The notes under the pieces were generated by a model that saw nothing but the letters and a program-made list of their open reading frames with translations, made no database searches and was not told the origin of the DNA. Shown here one piece after another: positions 7,329 through 14,098 of a stretch of 20,753 nt of DNA. The position numbers were made by a program, and so were the translations under genes. The stretch is from a candidate division TA06 bacterium DG_78 (GTDB lineage: Bacteria; Hydrothermota; Tepidihabitantia; SM23-42). Location: assembly GCA_001303225.1 (NCBI GenBank), contig LJNI01000014.1, forward strand, positions 1 to 20,753, written 5' to 3'. Every line of letters begins with the position of its first letter. Positions within the stretch are counted from its first letter, which is position 1.

Positions 7329-8176
7329 TTTATTTTATTCCTTTCATCGAGAATGACGACATGTGGCCTAAATTTTTTTGCTTCTTCAGTATTGAGGATC
7401 GTGTACGAGAGTATACACAATTTGTCACCTATTTTCCCCTTTTGAGAAGCAGGACCATAGAGAACAAATTTGCCTGAACCAGCACGCTCTTCAATTGTGT
7501 ATGTTTCTAACCGTTCACCATTATCATAATTTAAGACCTGTACCTTCTCGCCAGGAATTAAATGTGCTGCCTTCATAACAGCACCATCGATACCCATACT
7601 TCCTCTATAGAATAACTGGGTGTGAGTGACTGTCGCCTTAGTGATTTTTGACTTCAATACTTCGATTAACCCCCTTTTCTGTTGTTTTTTCATTAATCCA
7701 TCTATAATTATCATCCTATGACTTCGAAAGGGTATCGTTGGTAATTTATTGATAGGGAAGAACTTAACAGCCTGCGTATCCGAACCATGTTTGAGCTTAC
7801 CACCGATAGATTCAATGCTATAAGCAATTAATAATACTGTGCCATAGGTGACAGTTGATTCAGTATACACACCAATTAAATCCCTGATAACTCCCTTTAT
7901 GTGCGTTTCTTCCTGTAATTCTCTCAAAACTGCTTCTGAAGGTAATTCATCTTCTTCAATAAAGCCTGAAGGAAGTGCCCACGTCCCTTTACGTGGAGAA
8001 ACATTCCTCTTGATTAATAAAATCTTATCATTATTGCACACGAAGGCTACGACACTCGATAAGGGATTAGCATAGTGAACCCAACCACATTTTCGACAGG
8101 AGAGTCGAGTCCTACTATCTTGTTTTTTCATATATAAATTACTTTTACAAAATGGGCAAAACTTATAACTTTTCAT
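7313..8176 (-). CDS. panD: Zinc-ribbon Nudix hydrolase fused to aspartate 1-decarboxylase (PanD)
   Basis: 287 residues in one frame. Residues 7-30: zinc ribbon, C7-x2-C10 and C27-x2-C30, as in NudC-like Nudix enzymes. Residues 71-93: Nudix box G71...E77...R85-E86-L-x-E89-E90, with H92 where the consensus has Gly. Residues 169-287: complete PanD. Counting from residue 169 as PanD residue 1, the E. coli catalytic positions align without a gap: Lys9 is K177, Tyr22 is Y190, the self-cleavage pair Gly24-Ser25 is G192-S193, Arg54 is R222, Thr57 is T225, Tyr58 is Y226. PanD makes beta-alanine from aspartate for pantothenate and CoA after forming a pyruvoyl group at that Ser. Cleavage here would leave the Nudix domain joined to the short beta chain. 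The ribosome binding site is GAGGAAAG before the ATG; the gene overlaps DUF1858 by 14 bases. The Nudix substrate is unknown. Confidence 0.92.
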   Translation of the reverse strand: MKSYKFCPFCKSNLYMKKQDSRTRLSCRKCGWVHYANPLSSVVAFVCNNDKILLIKRNVSPRKGTWALPSGFIEEDELPSEAVLRELQEETHIKGVIRDLIGVYTESTVTYGTVLLIAYSIESIGGKLKHGSDTQAVKFFPINKLPTIPFRSHRMIIIDGLMKKQQKRGLIEVLKSKITKATVTHTQLFYRGSMGIDGAVMKAAHLIPGEKVQVLNYDNGERLETYTIEERAGSGKFVLYGPASQKGKIGDKLCILSYTILNTEEAKKFRPHVVILDERNKIKRKHT

Positions 8177-8378
8177 TCACTTTCCTCAACTCTTCATTTA
8201 ATTTGTCAATCAAAGTGTCAACATTGACATGATGTTTTTCGGCAAGATCAGCAATAGTTCCCCAGTATGATTGTCCGCAGACCAAACAGGGCAGTCCAAG
8301 TTCGATAAATACCTTGGTGAGCCCAGGGTATTCAGTTAAAACGGCCTCAACATGCATATCTTTAGATATTTTCTCCAT
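8163..8378 (-). CDS. DUF1858 domain protein, leaderless
   Basis: About 71 residues, a full-length single DUF1858 domain: ISKDMHVEAVLTEYPGL, then VFIELGLPCLVCGQ with the C-x2-C turn, then the helix DTLIDKLNEEL. This small fold occurs alone or beside redox and metal proteins; its function is unproven. The ATG at 8378 is chosen over an in-frame TTG at 8384, because 8384 is the last base of the -10 hexamer and cannot be in the message. Only five bases separate the -10 box from the ATG, so the mRNA should begin at or next to the A of the start codon. First gene of the five-gene minus-strand operon; its stop lies inside the Nudix-PanD gene. Confidence 0.82.
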   Translation of the reverse strand: MEKISKDMHVEAVLTEYPGLTKVFIELGLPCLVCGQSYWGTIADLAEKHHVNVDTLIDKLNEELRKVNEKL

Positions 8379-8383
8379 ATTCA

Positions 8384-8411
8384 AGTATAGTCAAACAGAG
8401 CTAAAAATCAA
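8384..8411 (-). promoter_or_regulatory. Promoter of the DUF1858/Nudix-PanD operon
   Basis: Minus strand: -35 TTGATT (complement of 8406-8411), 16-base spacer, -10 TATACT (complement of 8384-8389). The ATG at 8378 is the sixth base after the -10 box, so a leaderless transcript is expected. Confidence 0.75.
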
Positions 8412-8419
8412 CCCTCTAT

Positions 8420-8436
8420 ATGTGAATTATACTCAT
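8420..8436. promoter_or_regulatory. Operator-like dyad between divergent promoters
   Basis: ATGTGAATTATACTCAT is a 17-base imperfect palindrome (six of eight position pairs match; arms ATGwGwAT and ATwCwCAT). It lies between the two divergent -35 boxes (8406-8411 and 8451-8456), close to the midpoint, so one dimeric regulator could act on both operons. Supported only by position and symmetry. Confidence 0.3.
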
Positions 8437-8450
8437 TATCTTTTCAAATG

Positions 8451-8478
8451 TTGACTTCTCTTTTGTATTAGATATACT
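8451..8478 (+). promoter_or_regulatory. Promoter of the FmdE-like gene
   Basis: TTGACT at 8451-8456, 16-base spacer, TATACT at 8473-8478. The ATG at 8487 is nine bases past the end of the -10 box, so the leader is zero to about two bases long. Confidence 0.75.
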
Positions 8479-8486
8479 GTACTGGA

Positions 8487-8900
8487 ATGCGATTTGTACG
8501 TCCAAAAAGTTTAAGTTATCAGGAGACCATCAGGTTTCATGGCCACGATGGTCCATTTCTTGCTCTCGGTTATAAATTAGGAAGGTTCGTAGTAAAAACA
8601 TTCAGGCCTAAGGGCATCATGGACTTCAAAATCACTGTAAGAACAAGGGCTAAAAAACCATTCACCTGCTTGATCGATGGTTTACAATGTATAACCTTTG
8701 CGACAACAGGTAAGGCTAATATGTTGATTAAAAAGTGTCGGAGTAAGGATATTATTGTTTTTGTAGAAAATAATAAAAGAAAATATAGATATAAAATCAC
8801 GCAGAAAGCAATGAATATTTGCTTGAACGCAGACGATTTGCACAAAGCAGCACAGAAAATTTTTAGAACTCCAGCAAAAGACTTGTGGAATATACTATAG
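8487..8900 (+). CDS. FmdE-family (formylmethanofuran dehydrogenase subunit E-like) protein
   Basis: 137 residues. The family signature F-H-G-H near the N-terminus is present (F17-H18-G19-H20), followed by DGPFLALGYKLGR; C61-L-I-D64-G-L-Q67 and T74-G-K-A-N78 match the FmdE pattern C-x2-D-x2-Q...G-x-x-N. The Cys found in many FmdE proteins right after HGH (H-G-H-x-C-P) is replaced by Gly22. The domain binds metal in known members; in organisms without methanofuran its role is unknown. The protein lacks the C-terminal zinc finger of longer FmdE proteins. No ribosome binding site is present and the promoter lies immediately upstream, so it is probably translated leaderless. It may be co-transcribed with the reductase gene downstream. 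Confidence 0.75.
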   Translation: MRFVRPKSLSYQETIRFHGHDGPFLALGYKLGRFVVKTFRPKGIMDFKITVRTRAKKPFTCLIDGLQCITFATTGKANMLIKKCRSKDIIVFVENNKRKYRYKITQKAMNICLNADDLHKAAQKIFRTPAKDLWNIL

Positions 8901-9012
8901 CCACACCGTTATTCAGTAAAGTAGATTTCATTAAAAATGTAATTAATTGTTTACAATCGATATCTCAATTATGGTTTCCCGTTGGAAATTATTCACATAT
9001 CGACTTGATGCG

Positions 9013-9999
9013 ATGATAGATACCCGTCCCAAAGTATTACTAACAAAAATGCTGCCCCAAGCAGGTATTGATTCTCTGAAAAAGCGTGTTGAGCTGGAAA
9101 TTTACCACGATGAAAAACTAATATCAAAAAAGGAAATAATAGAAAGAATGCAAGATAAAAATGGGTTGATCTGTTTACTCGGTGACCCTATCGATGCCGA
9201 AGTCATTTCTGCAGGTAAGAAATTAAAAATCATAGCCAATTATGCAGTAGGGTACAATAACATCGATATCAAAGAAGCAACAAGGAGAAAAATCGCAGTG
9301 ACCAACACCCCAGGTGTTTTGACAGAAACCACTGCGGATTTAACCTTTTCCTTAATACTGAGTGTCGCACGGAAAATTGTAGAGGCTGATACATTTGTGA
9401 GAGAAGGTAAATTCATCGGGTGGGAACCGATGCTCTTTTTAGGCAGTGATGTGCACCACAAGACACTAGGGATTATAGGATTAGGAAGGATTGGTAGGGC
9501 AGTGGCAAACCGCGCCCGAGGATTTGGTATGAGGATCATCTATTTTGAACCTGAAAGGTTACCCGAAGAAGTTGAACGTGAATGTGGTGCAGAATACCAG
9601 GGTCTAGATAATGTACTCAAGGAGTCAGACATTATTACCGTCCATGTACCTCTGACAGAATCTACGCACCATTTAATCGCTCAAAAGGAATTTTCATTGA
9701 TGAAAAAAGGCGCATATGTAATCAACGTATCTCGAGGACCTGTGGTTGATGAAAAGGCACTAGTTGAAGCGTTGAGGGACAAGAAAATTGCTGGTTGTGC
9801 CTTAGACGTTTTTGAACGAGAACCGAAAATTGAACAGGAACTTTTGGATTTGCCGAATACCGTACTCGTGCCACATATCGGCTCTGCTTCAGTTGAAACG
9901 AGAACGCGCATGGCGGTTATGGTGGCTGAAAATATTATAGCAGTTTTGATTCATGGATGTAAGCCACCAAATCTTGTCAATCCAGAAATATATCAGTGA
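9013..9999 (+). CDS. gyaR: D-isomer 2-hydroxyacid dehydrogenase: glyoxylate/hydroxypyruvate reductase
   Basis: 328 residues from the ATG at 9013. The frame is open further up (ATG 8971, TTG 8947), but 9013 gives MIDTRPKVLLTKMLP, which matches the usual start of archaeal-type GyaR (about 330 residues); no start has a clear ribosome binding site. NAD(P)-binding motif LGIIGLGRIGRAV, then the catalytic Arg in NVSRGPVVD, Glu in DVFEREP and His in VPHIGSAS. IANYAVGYNNIDI and TNTPGVLTETTADL are typical of glyoxylate/hydroxypyruvate reductases. It interconverts glyoxylate and glycolate, or hydroxypyruvate and D-glycerate. The next gene, glycerate kinase, overlaps by four bases (GTGA), which makes D-glycerate the likely shared metabolite. 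No promoter was found just upstream; it is probably read through from 8451. Confidence 0.92.
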   Translation: MIDTRPKVLLTKMLPQAGIDSLKKRVELEIYHDEKLISKKEIIERMQDKNGLICLLGDPIDAEVISAGKKLKIIANYAVGYNNIDIKEATRRKIAVTNTPGVLTETTADLTFSLILSVARKIVEADTFVREGKFIGWEPMLFLGSDVHHKTLGIIGLGRIGRAVANRARGFGMRIIYFEPERLPEEVERECGAEYQGLDNVLKESDIITVHVPLTESTHHLIAQKEFSLMKKGAYVINVSRGPVVDEKALVEALRDKKIAGCALDVFEREPKIEQELLDLPNTVLVPHIGSASVETRTRMAVMVAENIIAVLIHGCKPPNLVNPEIYQ

Positions 10000-11120
10000 A
10001 GATACTCGTTGCACCGAATAGTTTTAAGGAATCTTTAAATTCTATCGCAGTTGCACATCATATAGGCAGGGGACTCAAGAGGGTATCAAAAAAATTTCAA
10101 ATCACAGAACTTCCCCTAGCAGACGGTGGTACTGGAACGTCTTTCATAGTTACCCGAGCACTTAAGGGCACCTTTGTAAAATACTCAGTTTCTGGACCAT
10201 TAGGCAAAAAGGTTAGTGCAACCTATGGTATCATTCCACAGCAAAACATAGCTGTTATTGAGCTTGCAGAAGCGGCTGGGTTGAGATTAGTACCAGAAAA
10301 AAAACGAAATCCGCTCGTGACATCGACACGGGGTGTTGGCGAATTAATGCTCGACGCAATTAAAAGGGGGTATAAGAAGATTATCCTCGCAATCGGCGAT
10401 AGTGCGACAATCGATTGTGGCATCAGTGCTCTATCTGTATTCGGAATAAAATTCCTCAATAGGGCTGGTGCAGAGATCGAACTCAATTGTCAAGGATTGC
10501 TTAATTTGGATAAAATAGATACGTCTGGTGTGATAAGTGAATTAGCTGATACAAGAATTACCATAGCTTCCGATGTCAAAAATATTTTGACAGGACGATA
10601 TGGTGCGCTCGTCTATGCGAAGCAAAAGGGCGCAAAACGCAAAACCTTGCCGATTATTCACCAGGCTCTCAAGAATTTTAAAAATGTTGTCGCCAGGCAG
10701 TATGGATTCAACCTCGATAAAATAGCAGGTGCAGGTGCAGCTGGAGGTGTTGGTGGTGCATTTGTAGCAATAGTGCGCGCGGAAATTATATCAGGATTTG
10801 GATTGGTAAAGGAAGTAGTATATCTTGAAGACGCAATAAAGAATAGCGATTTAGTTATCACTGGCGAGGGTAGGATTGATAGAGAGAGCTTTTATGGTAA
10901 GACTTTGAAGAAGGTAATCGACTTGGCATATATACACAAAAAACCGGTGCTACTCATTGCTGGAAGTATTGCGCGTGATGCGAGAGTTCTCAAAAAATAC
11001 CGTGTTATCGAACAATACAGCCTGCTGAAATTATGCAAATCACTGAAAAAATCTATGAAAAACACGCCGCAGTTGTTGGAAGGTTTGGCATGTTCAATTG
11101 GTGAAAAATTGAAGAGATAA
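9996..11120 (+). CDS. Glycerate kinase (GlxK/GarK family)
   Basis: 374 residues, normal for this family (about 375-380). N-terminus MKILVAPNSFKESLNS; then LPLADGGTGTSF (family active-site Asp-Gly-Gly-x-Gly), VSATYGI, EAAGLRLV, TRGVGELMLDA, IGDSATIDCGI, GAGAAGGVGG and VITGEGRID. All are hallmarks of the bacterial glycerate 2-kinase family, which phosphorylates D-glycerate to 2-phosphoglycerate for glycolysis or gluconeogenesis. The GTG start overlaps the reductase stop as GTGA, so the two are translationally coupled. Together they form a hydroxypyruvate/glycerate to 2-phosphoglycerate branch, as in serine or glyoxylate assimilation. No terminator follows; a new promoter starts 26 bases later. 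Confidence 0.94.
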   Translation: MKILVAPNSFKESLNSIAVAHHIGRGLKRVSKKFQITELPLADGGTGTSFIVTRALKGTFVKYSVSGPLGKKVSATYGIIPQQNIAVIELAEAAGLRLVPEKKRNPLVTSTRGVGELMLDAIKRGYKKIILAIGDSATIDCGISALSVFGIKFLNRAGAEIELNCQGLLNLDKIDTSGVISELADTRITIASDVKNILTGRYGALVYAKQKGAKRKTLPIIHQALKNFKNVVARQYGFNLDKIAGAGAAGGVGGAFVAIVRAEIISGFGLVKEVVYLEDAIKNSDLVITGEGRIDRESFYGKTLKKVIDLAYIHKKPVLLIAGSIARDARVLKKYRVIEQYSLLKLCKSLKKSMKNTPQLLEGLACSIGEKLKR

Positions 11121-11145
11121 CATTTTTATTACGACTGACCGTTAC

Positions 11146-11173
11146 TTGACATAATAGAATTATTAAATAAAAT
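11146..11173 (+). promoter_or_regulatory. Promoter of the DUF5752-treT operon
   Basis: TTGACA at 11146-11151, 16-base spacer, TAAAAT at 11168-11173. The GTG at 11180 is the seventh base after the -10 box, exactly where transcription should begin. Confidence 0.8.
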
Positions 11174-11179
11174 TAATGT

Positions 11180-11818
11180 GTGTACCCCTCTTTTTATTTT
11201 AAAAGTAACTTTCATCTTGTTACTCTGCTGGGACTGAAAGCAAAAGACCCTGTCGAATTATTGGAGAAGATAAAAAAGGTCCCTCGTGCTTCAATATATT
11301 ACCATACGCATAGGTTTTTACAACAACATCACTATTTATCTCCTGAACCACCAAATGATTTTGCTTACTGGTTGATAAACGTTCTGAATCTCAAGGATTT
11401 AGGTGAATTGTTTGCTGGTGTAGATACAGTAAGTTTTAGAAATATGGAGTCATTAAGAGCAGAATTTATCAAAATTTTGGAAACTTATCTTTCAAGGAGT
11501 GGAAGAATTGCAGAATGTGCTGAATATCATGAATTTCACTTTATAAGTTGTCTGACATTTATTTTACCAACACCTTATGTTGCTCATAGCGTGAAGGAAT
11601 TCAGAGGAATTCTCTCTAAGATTAGTATAAATTCTTTATATTTTCATATGTTTGAAGCACGGATGAGACTCGAACGAGACGAAAATGATTTTTCAGCTTG
11701 GTTTAAAAGTATTGGTAAAAATGATCTCGCACGCACAATTTCAAAATTAGATCCTTATACTATTACACTGGAAGGGTTGAGAAAAAAAATTATTGAGACA
11801 GTATCTAAATATGACTAA
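11180..11818 (+). CDS. DUF5752 family protein, probable trehalose-synthase partner, leaderless GTG start
   Basis: 212 residues, soluble, no signal peptide. The pattern FYFKSNFHLVTLLGLKAKD, RASIYYHTHRFLQQHH, PPNDFAYWLINVL and SLYFHMFEARMR fits DUF5752, a family of unknown function that I associate from memory with neighbouring trehalose-type glycosyltransferases. The conserved His/Tyr-rich segments (YYHTHRFLQQHHY, YHEFHF, YFHMFEAR) might bind a ligand or metal. The GTG start lies at the predicted transcription start, with no ribosome binding site possible; an upstream ATG at 11176 is out of frame. Its stop overlaps the ATG of treT by eight bases, so the two are co-translated. A regulatory or chaperone role for TreT is inference. 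Confidence 0.72.
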   Translation: MYPSFYFKSNFHLVTLLGLKAKDPVELLEKIKKVPRASIYYHTHRFLQQHHYLSPEPPNDFAYWLINVLNLKDLGELFAGVDTVSFRNMESLRAEFIKILETYLSRSGRIAECAEYHEFHFISCLTFILPTPYVAHSVKEFRGILSKISINSLYFHMFEARMRLERDENDFSAWFKSIGKNDLARTISKLDPYTITLEGLRKKIIETVSKYD

Positions 11819-13031
11819 AATTAAAAAATATGTGCCGATTGTTGGGCAGGGTGTAATCGATGAATTATACTTCTTAGCAGAGAAATTTGGGGGGAAAACA
11901 GTACAGAATATCAATTCGACAGCAGTCGGCGGTGGAGTAGCTGAAATTCTTACACGAATGATTCCTCTTATGCGACAACTCGGTGTTGAGGTATTGTGGG
12001 ATGTTATCAAGGGTAATGAAAAATTCTTTAGTATTACAAAAAAATTCCACAATGCTTTGCATGGTATTAACGTGACAATCACAGACGACGATTTTAAATA
12101 TTTCGTATCTGTCAACCATGAAAATGCCAAGGAAATAAACTTCTCCGGTGATGTTTTGTTCATCCATGACCCGCAACCCATTGCACTCGTCGATATGAAA
12201 CATGAACATGGTAAGCAGTGGGCTTGGCGTTGTCACATAGATTTTACACAGCCTCAAGCAGATGTCATGAATTTTTTACAGTCGTACATTGAAAAATACG
12301 ATAGTGCAGTATTTTCCGCACCCGCTTTTTCAAGGAATTTGAGCATTCCTCAAGTTTTGATTTCACCATCGATTGACCCCTTGAGCGATAAAAATAAGGA
12401 ACTGCGAATGGATAAAATTGACCGTGTACTGGAGCGCTTCGGTATTGATAAAGAACGACCTATTGTCACGCAGATTTCTCGTTTTGACTATTTGAAAGAT
12501 CCTCTCGGTGTTATTGAAGTTTATAAAAGAGTGAAACAGTACGTTGACTGTCAGCTTGTGCTTGCTGGTGGTGGTGCAACTGATGACCCTGAGGGATTGG
12601 AAGTATTGGAAAAAGTAAGAACAGCAGCAGCGGGTGATTCTGATGTACATATTATTTTTCTACCTCCTGCAAGTGACATCATAATAAATGCACTTCAGCG
12701 AGCATCGACAGTAATTCTCCAAAAATCGTTGAAAGAAGGTTTTGGCTTGACTGTTGCTGAAGCATTATGGAAGGCAAAACCGGTTATTGCATCAGCAGTT
12801 GGTGGTATCCCCCTACAGATTGCCCACAAATATTCAGGAATTTTAACATACTCTATTGATGGAACGGCCTATTACTTAAAACAATTGCTTAACGACCAGA
12901 CATACGCAAATAAACTCGGGATAAATGGAAAAGAGCATATAAAGCATAATTTTCTCATCACGAGGCATATTCGAGACTACCTTTTGCTTTTTCTCTCCCT
13001 GTACCATAGAGGAGACATTATCCATCTGTAA
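11811..13031 (+). CDS. treT: Trehalose glycosyltransferring synthase TreT (GT4), copy 1
   Basis: 406 residues from the ATG at 11811, which overlaps the DUF5752 stop; an ATG at 11793 in the same frame would add six residues. TreT motifs: VQNINSTAVGGGVAEIL near the N-terminus (GT-B acceptor loop), KKFHNALHG, FIHDPQP, CHIDFTQPQ, SIDPLSDKN, QISRFDYLKDPLGV and KEGFGLTVAEALW (the E-x7-E of retaining GT4 enzymes). TreT reversibly joins NDP-glucose and glucose to make trehalose and NDP in the cytosol. Close paralogue of the gene at 14565-15782 (same motif order, clearly diverged). It is the last gene of the plus-strand run and converges on the trehalose operon; the 67 bases after it hold only AT-rich sequence with no clear terminator. 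Confidence 0.92.
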   Translation: MTKIKKYVPIVGQGVIDELYFLAEKFGGKTVQNINSTAVGGGVAEILTRMIPLMRQLGVEVLWDVIKGNEKFFSITKKFHNALHGINVTITDDDFKYFVSVNHENAKEINFSGDVLFIHDPQPIALVDMKHEHGKQWAWRCHIDFTQPQADVMNFLQSYIEKYDSAVFSAPAFSRNLSIPQVLISPSIDPLSDKNKELRMDKIDRVLERFGIDKERPIVTQISRFDYLKDPLGVIEVYKRVKQYVDCQLVLAGGGATDDPEGLEVLEKVRTAAAGDSDVHIIFLPPASDIIINALQRASTVILQKSLKEGFGLTVAEALWKAKPVIASAVGGIPLQIAHKYSGILTYSIDGTAYYLKQLLNDQTYANKLGINGKEHIKHNFLITRHIRDYLLLFLSLYHRGDIIHL

Positions 13032-13098
13032 AAATATAACCGATGATATATAAAATCTATAGTTTAGGGAATTGCGTTAATCAAGAGAATGAGCACAT

Positions 13099-13470
13099 TT
13101 ATACCGCAGTAAATGATGTATTTTTGAAATAATCACTTATGTATGTTACATAACCTTGTTCAATCCTGAATAGTGTTACACCTTCATTTTGATATGGATC
13201 GCCGTTTACATCGGTTCCTGAATTTGTCCATGATACAGCTAATCTGTTTTCTTCCACAATGATATCTTTAATACGAAATGTTAAATCAGGATATTTACGA
13301 AATATCGCTTTGAAGAGTTGGATCACTTTGTGGGGACCACTCAAGGATTTTGTACCAGGAAAATAGAAGATAACAGCAGGAGAGAGAAAGGCGGTCAAAT
13401 TTTCCAGTTCTTTTTTGTTGAGTAAGCGAAAAAATTCTTTAACGAGGTCCTTGAATTCAATAGAGTTCAT
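13099..13470 (-). CDS. NTF2/SnoaL-like protein
   Basis: 123 residues, a full-length cone-shaped alpha+beta NTF2-like fold: helices FKDLVKEFFRLLNKKELENL, then FLSPAVIFYFPGT, PHKVIQLFKAIFRKYPDL, and the long beta strands with WTNSGTDVNGDPYQNEGVTLFRIEQG. This pattern (DP-x-x-NEG-x-x-x-FR) is typical of SnoaL-like polyketide-cyclase or limonene-epoxide-hydrolase relatives, which have many functions; substrate unknown. Overlaps the metallophosphoesterase gene by 14 bases and ends the minus-strand operon. No clear terminator separates it from the convergent treT. Confidence 0.78.
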   Translation of the reverse strand: MNSIEFKDLVKEFFRLLNKKELENLTAFLSPAVIFYFPGTKSLSGPHKVIQLFKAIFRKYPDLTFRIKDIIVEENRLAVSWTNSGTDVNGDPYQNEGVTLFRIEQGYVTYISDYFKNTSFTAV

Positions 13471-14098
13471 AATTGATGCTTTCTGTACACGTGATTATTG
13501 CATAGTGTTTTGGGAATGGGCCCGGGTTGATTATTAAAGTGCTGCCAATCTTATCAACACCTCGTGCTTCATGGATGTGACCACAAATTACTAGATTCGG
13601 CTGAGATTTTTCAATATATGTACGTAACGCCTTGCTTCCGACATGGAGGCCAAGAAATATTTTATCCACCTCGGTCTTAATAGGAGGTGTATGACTGATG
13701 AGAACATGCAAGTGTGCCTCAGGTTTTTTTTTGTACTTCCCTAACAATCTCTCTATCTCCCTCTCTGTATATTCTTGGGGTGTATAGAGCGGAGTTTTAT
13801 TACTCCCATTGAGTCCACAAAACATAATTTTATTAATTATCTTACACGTTCCATGGATATTTACTCCATGTGAATTGAGTGCAACGTTGACACCATCGTG
13901 GTCACAATTGCCAGAAACAGCGACGATACTATTATTTACATTCTTAATGCTCTGGATTACTGCATTTGCTTCTTTTTCGCCACCAAAATGGGTGATATCA
14001 CCAGCGATTACAATAATGTCGACATGAAGCATTTCTTGTGCTATCGTTTCGTTGAAATGCTGGCGGCCATGCATGTCTGTTATCGCAAAAATTTTCAT
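13457..14098 (-). CDS. Calcineurin-like metallophosphoesterase
   Basis: 213 residues. The metal-binding motifs are in order: D-x-H (TDMHGR), GDITHFG, GNCDH, ISHTPP and GHIHEARG, the set of the calcineurin-like/YfcE-type phosphoesterases. NPGPFPKHYAII closes the domain. These are two-metal phosphodiesterases or phosphatases; the substrate is not evident. Overlaps the IscU-like gene by four bases (ATGA) and SnoaL-like by 14, so it is translated from the same message. Confidence 0.88.
   Translation of the reverse strand: MKIFAITDMHGRQHFNETIAQEMLHVDIIVIAGDITHFGGEKEANAVIQSIKNVNNSIVAVSGNCDHDGVNVALNSHGVNIHGTCKIINKIMFCGLNGSNKTPLYTPQEYTEREIERLLGKYKKKPEAHLHVLISHTPPIKTEVDKIFLGLHVGSKALRTYIEKSQPNLVICGHIHEARGVDKIGSTLIINPGPFPKHYAIITCTESINYELY

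Noticed and set aside
8947..9012. N-terminal extension of the reductase to TTG 8947 or ATG 8971
   Set aside because: The extra residues do not match the family's usual start, and no ribosome binding site or promoter supports them; kept only as an alternative.
11747..12257. Long minus-strand ORFs of 144 and 127 residues
   Set aside because: Both are shadows of treT copy 1, whose motifs are unambiguous on the plus strand.
13032..13098. Terminator between the convergent treT and SnoaL-like genes
   Set aside because: The sequence is AT-rich with only short chance pairings and no stem followed by a T tract.
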